Source: an uncultured Atopobiaceae bacterium
GTDB lineage: Bacteria > Actinomycetota > Coriobacteriia > Coriobacteriales > Atopobiaceae
DNA length: 5,139 bases
NCBI GenBank assembly: GCA_947303905.1
Contig: CAMYZR010000143.1
Span: 1-5,139 of the forward strand
Direction of reading: 5' to 3'
Part shown: one piece after another, positions 1-5,139 of the stretch
How positions within the stretch are numbered: position 1 is the stretch's first letter
Layout of the letters: every line of letters starts with the position of its first letter
Program-made: the position numbers and the translations under genes
Notes under the pieces: generated by a model
What the model was told of the DNA's origin: nothing
The model's input: the letters and a program-made list of their open reading frames with translations, nothing else
The model's database searches: none

Positions 1-1096
1 AGTTGATCTGGTGCGAAATCTGGCCGATGGAGCCCGCGAAGCGCTTGGTGAGGTTGAGGAAGGGGATGACGATGTCGATGGAGAGCACCATGCCAGAGAT
101 GGAGGGGTTGGCGATGCCCGTGGCCAGGAAGATGCCGCCGGCGAGCGCCACCACCACGTAGGCGAGGTTGCCCAGGTTCATGAGGATGGGGCCAAGGATG
201 TTGGAGTAGATGTTGGCCTGCTTGGCGGCCTCGAAGAGCTCGTCGTTGACCTCGTCGAACTGCTTCTGCATCTGCTTCTCGTGGGTGAAGACCTTGATGA
301 CCTTCTCGCCGTTCATGGCCTCCTCGGCAAAGCCTTCGGCACGACCGATGGCGTGCTGCTGGGCCAGGAAGTACTTGGCGGACATGCCGCCCATGTAGCG
401 GGTGAGCCAGCCCATGAAGGTGACCATCACCAGCACGACGCAGGTCATGGGGATGGAGTACCAGAGCATGATGGCCACGAGGGAGGTCATCGCGATGACC
501 ATGTTGAGCAGGTTGGGCAGCGCCACGCCGACAAGCTGGCGCAGGGCGTCGACGTCGTTGGTGTAGTAGCTCATGACGTCGCCGCGCTTGTTCTGGTCGA
601 AGAAGCGGATGGGCAGCTTCTCCATGTGCTCGAACATCTTGTTGCGGATGTTCATGAGCGTCCCCTGCACCACGAAGGCGGAGAGCTGGGCCTGTGCGAT
701 CTGGGCGGCCAGCACCACGACATAGACGCCGATGAGGGTGAGCACGATGCGGGCGACCTCGGGCTGCGCCGCAGACCAGTCACCCGTCTTCCACGTGCGC
801 GTGACGACCTCGATGGTGCGCTGCAGGAAGACCGACGGCAGGGTGGAGAGGGCAGCGCCGATCACGATGCACAGGATGATGGCGGTAAACTGCAGGGGAT
901 AGAACGAGAAGACGAGCTTGACGGTGCCGCGGAAGACCTGCATGGGGTTGGAGGCGCGCCTGCCGCGACTGCCCTTGCCCGGAACGCCCTTGTTGTCAGC
1001 GGAGTCGTCGGCGCCACCGGGGGCCGGGGCGTCCTTGAGACGGGCGGGGTCATTGATGATGCTGCGCTCTGCAGCGGTGAGCTTCTTCTTAGGCAT
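1..1096 (-). CDS. ABC exporter half-transporter, second subunit (partial, N-terminal membrane domain only)
   Basis: 365 codons are visible from the ATG at 1096, with no stop before the window edge. They cover a basic, Pro/Gly-rich cytoplasmic N-terminus (about residues 1-50) and a six-helix ABCB-type (type I exporter) membrane domain. Recognisable family stretches are LPIRFFDQNKRGDVMS (161-176), YTNDVDALRQL (178-188), NGEKVIKVFTHE (262-273) and the sixth-helix end FLNLTKRFAGSIGQISHQIN (346-365). The ATP-binding domain, normally about 230 more residues, lies off the left edge. The start is supported by GGAGGGAGG (1113-1105) eight bases upstream. It overlaps the preceding ABC gene by 8 bp, so translational coupling is likely. 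Because the preceding subunit has degenerate ATP-site residues, this one is expected to carry the canonical Walker B glutamate and H-loop histidine; that is inference. It would form a heterodimeric exporter in the cytoplasmic membrane, of the LmrCD/BmrCD/TM287-288 kind. Substrate is unknown; drugs, peptides or lipids are all possible. Confidence 0.93.
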   Translation of the reverse strand, partial: MPKKKLTAAERSIINDPARLKDAPAPGGADDSADNKGVPGKGSRGRRASNPMQVFRGTVKLVFSFYPLQFTAIILCIVIGAALSTLPSVFLQRTIEVVTRTWKTGDWSAAQPEVARIVLTLIGVYVVVLAAQIAQAQLSAFVVQGTLMNIRNKMFEHMEKLPIRFFDQNKRGDVMSYYTNDVDALRQLVGVALPNLLNMVIAMTSLVAIMLWYSIPMTCVVLVMVTFMGWLTRYMGGMSAKYFLAQQHAIGRAEGFAEEAMNGEKVIKVFTHEKQMQKQFDEVNDELFEAAKQANIYSNILGPILMNLGNLAYVVVALAGGIFLATGIANPSISGMVLSIDIVIPFLNLTKRFAGSIGQISHQIN

Positions 1097-3056
1097 GCAG
1101 ATCGCCTCCCTCCGTGAGCTGGTCATCCAAGGTAGACAGCTCCCGCTCTGCGGAGAGGCCCTCGCGCGCGGACACTCCGTCTTGCGGGGTCTTGCCGCCC
1201 GCAGCGGCGTGGACGTGGATCTCGTCCTTGCCCAGGACGGTGACCTCGGCCTCCTCGTGCGCGATGGCGTTCTCGTCGTGGCTGGCCTTGTTCTGCGTGA
1301 GGTAGACCTCGCGGTAGATCTCGGAGCTGTGCAGCAACTCCTCGTGGGTGCCCACGGCGCTGATGCGGCCCTCGTCGAGAACCACGATGCGGTCGGCATC
1401 CTCGACCGAGCCGGTGCGCTGGGCGATGATGATCTTGGTGGTCTCGGGGATGAAGCTCTTGAAGCCAGCGCGGATGAGCTGGTCGGTCTTGGTGTCGACG
1501 GCGCTGGTGGAGTCGTCGAGAATCAGGATCTTGGGCTTCTTGAGCAGTGCGCGGGCGATGCACAGGCGCTGCTTCTGGCCGCCGGAGACGTTGGTTCCGC
1601 CCTGCTCGATGTAGGTGTCGTAGCCGTCGGGGAACTGCTGGATGAACTCGTCCGCCTGGGCGAGCTTGCAGGCCTCGACGAGCTCCTCGTCGGTGGCGTG
1701 CTCGTTGCCCCAGCGCAGGTTGTCCTTGATGGTGCCGGAGAACAGGACGTTGCGCTGAAGCACGACGGCCACCTCGTTGCGCAGGGTGTCCATGTCGTAG
1801 TCGCGCACGTCGATTCCGCCCACGCGGACGGTGCCTTGCGTGGCGTCGTAGAGGCGGCTGATGAGCTGGATGAGCGTGGACTTGGACGAGCCCGTGCCGC
1901 CGATGACGCCGATGACCTCGCCGCTCTTGATGTGCAGGTCGATGTCGCGCAGGGCAAAGCGGCCGCTCTCGGGATGGTAGGCAAAGCTCACGTTGTCGAA
2001 GTCGACCGAGCCGTCAGGCACCTCGAAGATGGGCTCGGCCGGGTTTGCCAGGTCGGGCTCCTCGAGCAGGACCTCGCAGATGCGCCGGGAGCTCTCCTCG
2101 GCCAGGGTGATCATGACGAAGATCATCGAGAGCATGTTGAGGCTCATGAGCATCGAGAAGCCGTAGGTGATGAGGGCGCTCATGTTGCCCACCTGCATGG
2201 CGGTGCCCGCTGAGGTCACGATGCGCTTCGAGGCGAAGTAGACCACGGAGGCGTAGATCGTGTCCACGGCGAAGGTCATGATGGGCTGGTTCCAGGCGAG
2301 GATGCGCTCGGCGCCCCAGAAGTCCTGGAAGACCTCGCCTGATGCCTTCTGGAACTTCTTGTTCTCGTAGTCCTCGCGCACGAAGCTCTTGACCACGCGA
2401 ATGCCGGTGACGTTCTCCTCGACGCTGCCGTTGAGCGCGTCGTACTTCTTGAAGATGCGGCGGAAGATGGGCATGACGATGCGGGCGATGCTGATGAGCG
2501 CGAATCCCAGCAGGAAGCCCACGATCACGTAGACGACGGCCATCTTTCCGCCCGTGATGAAGGCCATGGTGGCCGCGAAGATGATCATCATGGGGCTGCG
2601 CACCGCGGAGCGGATGATCTGCATGTAGGCCATCTGCACGTTCTGGGTGTCGGTGGTGAGTCGCGTGACCAGCGAGTTGGTGGAGAAGCGGTCGATGTTG
2701 GAGAAGCTGAACCGCTGGATGCTCGCAAACATGTCGTGGCGAAGGTTGCGCTCGAAGCCGGTGGAGGCGATTGACGCCGCGATGCCCGCGATGGTTCCGC
2801 AGCCAAGGCTGATGATGGCCATGATGGTGAGCACGAGGCCATAGCGCGCGATGGTGTCGATGCCGCAGCCGACGCTCATCTCGTTGATGAGGCGGGCGGT
2901 GATGAAGGGGATGGCGCACTCGATGATGACCTCGCCCAAGACGAAGACAGGAGCGATGATCGAGTTCTTCTTGTTCTCCCGTATGCTGCCGCCCAGGGTG
3001 CGGAAGATGTCTCCCAGCGACAGATGTGCCATGGTCTTGCCTTGTTCCTGACTCAT
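1089..3056 (-). CDS. ABC exporter half-transporter, first subunit, with degenerate ATP site
   Basis: The 655-residue protein fuses a six-helix membrane domain (helices near 32-53, 72-98, 156-169, 172-195, 262-276, 294-318) to an ATPase domain (about 348-586). Visible motifs are A-loop Tyr360, Walker A GGTGSSKST (386-394), Q-loop Gln434, signature VSGGQ (490-494), Walker B ILILD (510-514) and D-loop SAVD (518-521). Three positions depart from consensus: the last Walker A glycine is Ser391, the catalytic Glu is Asp515, and the H-loop His is Gln546. Asp/Gln replacements are known from degenerate sites of heterodimeric exporters such as TM287/288, so this subunit should pair with the next gene's product. 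After the ATPase domain there is an unusual acidic, Ala/His-containing tail of about 65 residues. I chose the ATG at 3056 because it forms an ATGA overlap with the marR stop and has GAGGGGG seven bases upstream. A GTG at 3062 would add two residues. Likely an efflux pump; substrate unknown. Confidence 0.95.
   Translation of the reverse strand: MSQEQGKTMAHLSLGDIFRTLGGSIRENKKNSIIAPVFVLGEVIIECAIPFITARLINEMSVGCGIDTIARYGLVLTIMAIISLGCGTIAGIAASIASTGFERNLRHDMFASIQRFSFSNIDRFSTNSLVTRLTTDTQNVQMAYMQIIRSAVRSPMMIIFAATMAFITGGKMAVVYVIVGFLLGFALISIARIVMPIFRRIFKKYDALNGSVEENVTGIRVVKSFVREDYENKKFQKASGEVFQDFWGAERILAWNQPIMTFAVDTIYASVVYFASKRIVTSAGTAMQVGNMSALITYGFSMLMSLNMLSMIFVMITLAEESSRRICEVLLEEPDLANPAEPIFEVPDGSVDFDNVSFAYHPESGRFALRDIDLHIKSGEVIGVIGGTGSSKSTLIQLISRLYDATQGTVRVGGIDVRDYDMDTLRNEVAVVLQRNVLFSGTIKDNLRWGNEHATDEELVEACKLAQADEFIQQFPDGYDTYIEQGGTNVSGGQKQRLCIARALLKKPKILILDDSTSAVDTKTDQLIRAGFKSFIPETTKIIIAQRTGSVEDADRIVVLDEGRISAVGTHEELLHSSEIYREVYLTQNKASHDENAIAHEEAEVTVLGKDEIHVHAAAGGKTPQDGVSAREGLSAERELSTLDDQLTEGGDLHA
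1105..1113 (-). promoter_or_regulatory. Ribosome binding site of the second ABC subunit, inside the first subunit gene
   Basis: Reading leftward, GGAGGGAGG lies eight bases before the ATG at 1096. It is embedded in the last codons of the first ABC gene, where it encodes part of the GGD near the C-terminus. It is the strongest such site on the minus strand and supports the 8-bp gene overlap. Confidence 0.7.
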
Positions 3057-3505
3057 GCGCACGCCCCCTCTCCCTCTAGTGTCTTCCAGTGCTCGACCAC
3101 GCGGTCAAGCACCTCAATGAGCTGTCGCAGCTCGTCCTCGGTGAGGCAAGCCATGCAACGGCTCTCAAATGCCTTGCGTTTCTCGATGAGCTCGTCAGCC
3201 CTCGTGCGCCCCTCGCCGGTCAGGGCGATGTCGAGCTGCCGGCGGTCCTCATCGGACCGCGTGCGCTCGATGAACCCCGATGCCTCGAGCTTCGCAAGCA
3301 CCTCAGACATGGATGCGGAGCTGATGCCAGAGAGCTCCTGCAACTCTCGCTGGGTCATGTGGTCGCCCATTATGCGAAGCTTGACGAGGATGTGCTGCTG
3401 ACCGCTGCGGCCTCCGGCATTCATGTGCAAGTAGTGGCCGAAGAAGCCGAAGTCGTGGAGGGCCTGACGGGCTAACGCCTGATCGGATACTGGTGTGTCG
3501 GTCAT
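3053..3505 (-). CDS. MarR-family winged-helix transcriptional regulator
   Basis: The 150-residue protein has the normal MarR length and layout: N-terminal dimerisation helices (about 8-45), a helix-turn-helix (about 50-81, MTQRELQELSGISSASMSEV then LAKLEASGFIER), a wing with RTRSDEDRRQLDIALTGEGR (81-100), and a C-terminal helical dimer arm (101-143). The D-x-R-R pattern in the wing is a hallmark of the family. These proteins bind palindromic operators as dimers and release DNA when a ligand binds or a cysteine is oxidised. A CMAC pair (Cys117, Cys120) in the C-terminal helix is a possible redox or metal-responsive feature, but this is unproven. The ATG at 3505 follows AAAGGGGG (3517-3510). 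The gene is first in the operon and its TGA overlaps the ATG of the exporter gene by 4 bp, so it most likely controls the exporter and itself through the GGTACC sites upstream. The ligand cannot be read from sequence. Confidence 0.95.
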   Translation of the reverse strand: MTDTPVSDQALARQALHDFGFFGHYLHMNAGGRSGQQHILVKLRIMGDHMTQRELQELSGISSASMSEVLAKLEASGFIERTRSDEDRRQLDIALTGEGRTRADELIEKRKAFESRCMACLTEDELRQLIEVLDRVVEHWKTLEGEGACA

Positions 3506-3509
3506 GCGT

Positions 3510-3517
3510 CCCCCTTT
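3510..3517 (-). promoter_or_regulatory. Ribosome binding site of marR
   Basis: Reading leftward, AAAGGGGG sits four bases before the ATG at 3505. It is the same sequence and spacing as the site of the divergent response-regulator gene, and it supports the chosen marR start. Confidence 0.7.
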
Positions 3518-3528
3518 CAGTCTACTCT

Positions 3529-3556
3529 ACACTACGCCTCTTGCCGTATATGTCAA
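3529..3556 (-). promoter_or_regulatory. Probable marR-exporter operon promoter
   Basis: Reading leftward, 3556-3551 is a perfect TTGACA -35 box. A -10 at the proper distance is poor: TAGTGT (3534-3529) at 16 bp matches TATAAT at only 3 of 6. It would place the start of transcription roughly 15-20 bases before the marR ribosome site. The -35 directly abuts a GGTACC palindrome, which fits repression by a bound dimer. A weaker alternative is TTGGTA (3600-3595) with TGTGAT (3576-3571) at 18 bp. The exact promoter is uncertain. Confidence 0.45.
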
Positions 3557-3598
3557 GGTACCTAGCAATAATCACATGGTACCGAGAAGTTAGGTACC
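3556..3598. promoter_or_regulatory. Cluster of three GGTACC palindromes, candidate MarR operator
   Basis: GGTACC occurs at 3557-3562, 3578-3583 and 3593-3598, within 42 bp. The first and third share a wider core, TAGGTACCwwG, in opposite orientations (the first reads AGGTACCT as a perfect 8-bp palindrome). Centres are 21 and 15 bp apart, roughly two and one and a half helical turns. MarR-family dimers bind palindromes near their own promoters, and the first site touches the -35 box. Assignment to the adjacent MarR protein is inference; the response regulator could not be excluded. Confidence 0.5.
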
Positions 3599-3611
3599 AA
3601 GTTTTTCTCGG
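3582..3611. repeat. 7-bp inverted repeat enclosing the third GGTACC
   Basis: CCGAGAA (3582-3588) and TTCTCGG (3605-3611) are perfect inverted copies separated by 16 bp. The third GGTACC palindrome lies almost centrally between them, its centre one base off. The left arm overlaps the last two bases of the second GGTACC. No T-run follows the dyad on either strand and it lies upstream of both genes, so it is more likely part of an operator than a terminator. Confidence 0.5.
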
Positions 3612-3630
3612 AATGGCGTAGCTACATCGA

Positions 3631-3652
3631 TGTTAGGGGAGTGTAAGGGGTG
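3631..3652 (+). promoter_or_regulatory. Tandem 11-bp direct repeat, candidate response-regulator box
   Basis: TGTTAGGGGAG (3631-3641) is followed immediately by TGTAAGGGGTG (3642-3652); 9 of 11 positions match. Head-to-tail repeats with an 11-bp period are the known binding geometry of OmpR/PhoB-family regulators. The pair ends 22 bp before the TACAAT box of the response-regulator gene, so it would cover the region around and just upstream of -35. Self-activation by the adjacent regulator is the natural reading, but it is inference. Confidence 0.45.
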
Positions 3653-3680
3653 CCAAGCATCCTGCTCCTCGCGGTACAAT
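3650..3680 (+). promoter_or_regulatory. Probable promoter of the response-regulator/kinase operon
   Basis: TACAAT at 3675-3680 is a good -10 box (5 of 6). The best -35 is weak: GTGCCA (3650-3655) matches TTGACA at 4 of 6 with a long 19-bp spacer. That is typical of a promoter helped by an activator, and the second 11-bp repeat overlaps this -35. Transcription would begin near 3686-3688, leaving a leader of only about 14 bases, beginning close to the ribosome site. Confidence 0.5.
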
Positions 3681-3688
3681 CAGGTGCG

Positions 3689-3696
3689 AAAGGGGG
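3689..3696 (+). promoter_or_regulatory. Ribosome binding site of the response regulator
   Basis: AAAGGGGG lies four bases before the ATG at 3701, with the AGG core seven bases away. It decides that start against the upstream in-frame GTG at 3650. The stretch GAAAGGGGGACG just before this ATG is repeated exactly before the divergent marR start. Confidence 0.7.
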
Positions 3697-3700
3697 ACGT

Positions 3701-4375
3701 ATGGTTTACTACGTCGAGGACGACACCAACATCCGCGAGCTGACGGTCTACGCGCTCAAGCAGGCGGGTATCGAGGCACGGGGCTGTGCCGATGACGCCG
3801 AGTTCCAGAAGGCCTGCAAGGAGGAGCTGCCCAAGGCGGTGCTGCTTGACATCATGCTGCCCGACACCGATGGTCTCGCCATCCTCGCGCGCATCCGTCA
3901 CAGCGAAGATTTGCGTGACGTGCCGGTGATAATGCTCACGGCAAAGGACTCCGAGCTCGATACCGTGCGCGCCCTCGATGGCGGTGCCGACGACTATCTC
4001 GCCAAGCCCTTTGGCATGATGGAGATGGTCAGCCGTGTGCGAGCCCTTCTGCGACGCTCCAGCCGTCCCACCGTTGACGCGCCAACCAAGCTGGAGGTCG
4101 GGCCCGTGGTGCTCTGGCCGAGCAGGCGCAGCGCGACCCTCGATGGCGAGCCGCTCTCCCTCACCATGCGCGAGTTCGACCTGCTCACCTTCCTGATGCG
4201 CTTCCCGGGCGAGGTCTTCTCACGTGAGACGCTGCTGAGGCGCGTGTGGGGCTGGGACTTCGATGGCGGCTCGCGTACGGTGGACGTGCACGTCCAGACG
4301 ATTCGCTCCAAGCTTGGGGAGCACTCCAGGCTCATCCAGACTGTTCGTGGCGTGGGCTATCGGATGCAGGCGTAA
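3701..4375 (+). CDS. OmpR/PhoB-family DNA-binding response regulator
   Basis: The 224-residue protein has a receiver domain (1-118) joined to an OmpR-type winged helix (about 129-222). Receiver landmarks are all present: acidic pocket Glu6-Asp7-Asp8, phosphoacceptor Asp50 in LLDIMLP, Thr80 in VIMLTAKD and Lys102 in KPF. The output domain shows LTMREFDLLTFLM (154-166), the recognition-helix region SRTVDVHVQTIRSKL (191-205) and the terminal VRGVGYRM. It is expected to be phosphorylated by the kinase encoded 3 bp downstream and to bind direct-repeat DNA as a dimer. The start at 3701 is chosen because MVYYVEDD is the usual receiver beginning and AAAGGGGG (3689-3696) sits just upstream. An in-frame GTG at 3650 would add 17 unlike residues and would start upstream of the likely promoter. 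The sequence resembles Gram-positive PhoP/PhoB/WalR relatives but does not fix which, so no symbol is given. Targets are unknown; autoregulation through the tandem repeat at 3631-3652 is plausible. Confidence 0.95.
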   Translation: MVYYVEDDTNIRELTVYALKQAGIEARGCADDAEFQKACKEELPKAVLLDIMLPDTDGLAILARIRHSEDLRDVPVIMLTAKDSELDTVRALDGGADDYLAKPFGMMEMVSRVRALLRRSSRPTVDAPTKLEVGPVVLWPSRRSATLDGEPLSLTMREFDLLTFLMRFPGEVFSRETLLRRVWGWDFDGGSRTVDVHVQTIRSKLGEHSRLIQTVRGVGYRMQA

Positions 4376-4378
4376 GCC

Positions 4379-5139
4379 GTGGCGCACAAGCAGGCCCCAA
4401 GGGAGAGGACCCTCGCGGACAGGGTGTTTGGCACCCTCTTGAGCATCTCCGTCGCGTCGGCAACGATAGCGACGGTGGTCTCTGCCTACCTGCACCAGTC
4501 GACCGTCATGACGGAGGCGCGCATCGAGCTGGGCAACGAGTGCGACGTTCTGGCATCGACGCTGGACTCCTCCGATGACGAGGCCGCCGAGCTCTCCAAC
4601 ATCGACTTGGGCGCCATGCGCGCGACCTTGGTCACGCCCTCGGGGGAGGTGCTCTACGACAGCCTCGTGTTCTCCGGCGAGCTGGTCGGGCATGAGGACC
4701 GGCCCGAGATCATGGAGGCGCTCGAGGATGGCTCCGGGTCATCCACGAGGGCAAGCGACACCCTGGGCAGCGTGAGCCTCTACGAGGCGCGTCTGCTCAA
4801 GTCGGGCAACGTGATTCGACTCTCGGTGGAGCGCAACGGCGTGTTTGCCATCCTGGCGGGAGACCTGGGGATCCTGGCGCTTGTCCTGCTTGTCTTGGTG
4901 GTGGTGTCCTGGTTCGCCTCGCGCGCCATGGCGGCCCGCCTGGTCCAACCCATCCTGCAGATCGACCCGGCTCACCTCGATGGGCCTGCCCCCTACGAGG
5001 AACTGCAGCCGCTGACCGACCGCCTTGCCGTGCAGCAGACCGAGCTCATCTCGCAGATGGAGGAGCTCAAGAGCGCCGATGCCATCCGTCGCGAGTTTAC
5101 GGCCAACGTGACGCACGAGCTCAAGACTCCCATCGCATC
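4379..5139 (+). CDS. Sensor histidine kinase (partial, N-terminal part through the H-box)
   Basis: 253 codons are visible. A first membrane helix (about 16-37) is followed by an extracytoplasmic sensor of about 115 residues. It carries the pattern VTPSGEVLYDS (85-95) and HEDRPEIMEAL...GSGSSTRASDTLG (105-130), as in PAS/Cache-like sensors of Gram-positive PhoR-type kinases. A second helix (about 155-180) leads to a short linker with RLVQPILQID (187-196), a coiled-coil-like stretch (about 212-236) and the H-box FTANVTHELKTPIA, with phosphoacceptor His246. The ATP-binding catalytic domain is off the right edge. No cytoplasmic PAS domain fits between the second helix and the H-box, and the HAMP-like segment is short. 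I infer the GTG start at 4379, three bases after the regulator's stop. It has only a weak ribosome site (CAGG, 4367-4370), consistent with translational coupling; the next in-frame ATG would remove the first membrane helix. It should phosphorylate the upstream regulator in response to an unknown envelope signal. Confidence 0.92.
   Translation, partial: MAHKQAPRERTLADRVFGTLLSISVASATIATVVSAYLHQSTVMTEARIELGNECDVLASTLDSSDDEAAELSNIDLGAMRATLVTPSGEVLYDSLVFSGELVGHEDRPEIMEALEDGSGSSTRASDTLGSVSLYEARLLKSGNVIRLSVERNGVFAILAGDLGILALVLLVLVVVSWFASRAMAARLVQPILQIDPAHLDGPAPYEELQPLTDRLAVQQTELISQMEELKSADAIRREFTANVTHELKTPIA

Noticed and set aside
11..2213. Long plus-strand open frames (11-1117 and 918-2213) opposite the two ABC genes
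   Set aside because: Their translations are low-complexity, rich in Gly, Asp, His, Val and Leu with no family pattern. They are exact antisense shadows of the strongly GC-biased exporter genes, whose own frames carry full motif sets.
1089..3056. First ABC gene as a decaying pseudogene because of altered catalytic motifs
   Set aside because: The frame is intact with all other motifs conserved, and the substitutions match known degenerate sites of heterodimeric exporters.
3089..3475. Plus-strand open frame opposite marR
   Set aside because: It is antisense to a clear MarR protein and has no ribosome site or recognisable motif.
3556..3598. CRISPR-like or mobile-element repeat
   Set aside because: The repeats are only six bases long with no unique spacers, and there is no transposase or target duplication nearby.
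3582..3611. Intrinsic terminator
   Set aside because: The stem is interrupted by a 16-base loop, no T-run follows on either strand, and it lies upstream of both operons rather than after a gene.
3650..3700. GTG at 3650 as start of the response regulator
   Set aside because: It would add 17 residues unlike a receiver domain and has a poor ribosome site, whereas the ATG at 3701 has a strong site and begins MVYYVEDD.
4220..5116. Minus-strand open frames opposite the response regulator and kinase (4220-4693, 4739-5116)
   Set aside because: They are His/Arg/Gly-rich shadows antisense to well-supported genes.

Overview
The window looks like chromosome of a high-GC Gram-positive bacterium. Coding DNA is strongly G/C-biased at third positions, and genes have purine-rich Shine-Dalgarno sequences. 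The ABC half-transporter and the two-component proteins are of the type common in Actinobacteria/Firmicutes gut and oral commensals. My best guess is a coriobacterium of the Olsenella/Atopobium/Collinsella kind; this is inferred from protein style, not from a marker gene.

Layout: two divergent transcription units share a 195-bp AT-richer control region (3506-3700). Leftward (minus strand) runs a tightly packed three-gene operon. It starts with a MarR-family repressor (3505-3053), then an ABC exporter half-transporter (3056-1089), then a second half-transporter (1096 to beyond base 1). The genes overlap by 4 bp (ATGA) and 8 bp, so translation is probably coupled. Rightward (plus strand) runs an OmpR/PhoB-type response regulator (3701-4375). 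Three bases after it comes a membrane histidine kinase (4379 to beyond 5139), cut at its H-box.

How they work together (inference): the two ABC subunits should form a heterodimeric type IV (ABCB-like) exporter with one degenerate ATP site. The MarR protein probably represses the exporter operon and itself. The kinase-regulator pair is a separate envelope-sensing system whose targets are unknown. The control region contains three GGTACC palindromes at the marR side. One of them lies inside a 7-bp dyad, and one abuts a perfect TTGACA -35. On the response-regulator side there is an 11-bp tandem repeat of OmpR/PhoB-box geometry and a TACAAT -10. These are candidate sites for the MarR protein and the response regulator respectively.

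I see no mobile element, CRISPR array, RNA gene or intrinsic terminator. The protein-coding content is of familiar families and I do not claim a novel system. The least explained DNA is the divergent control region.
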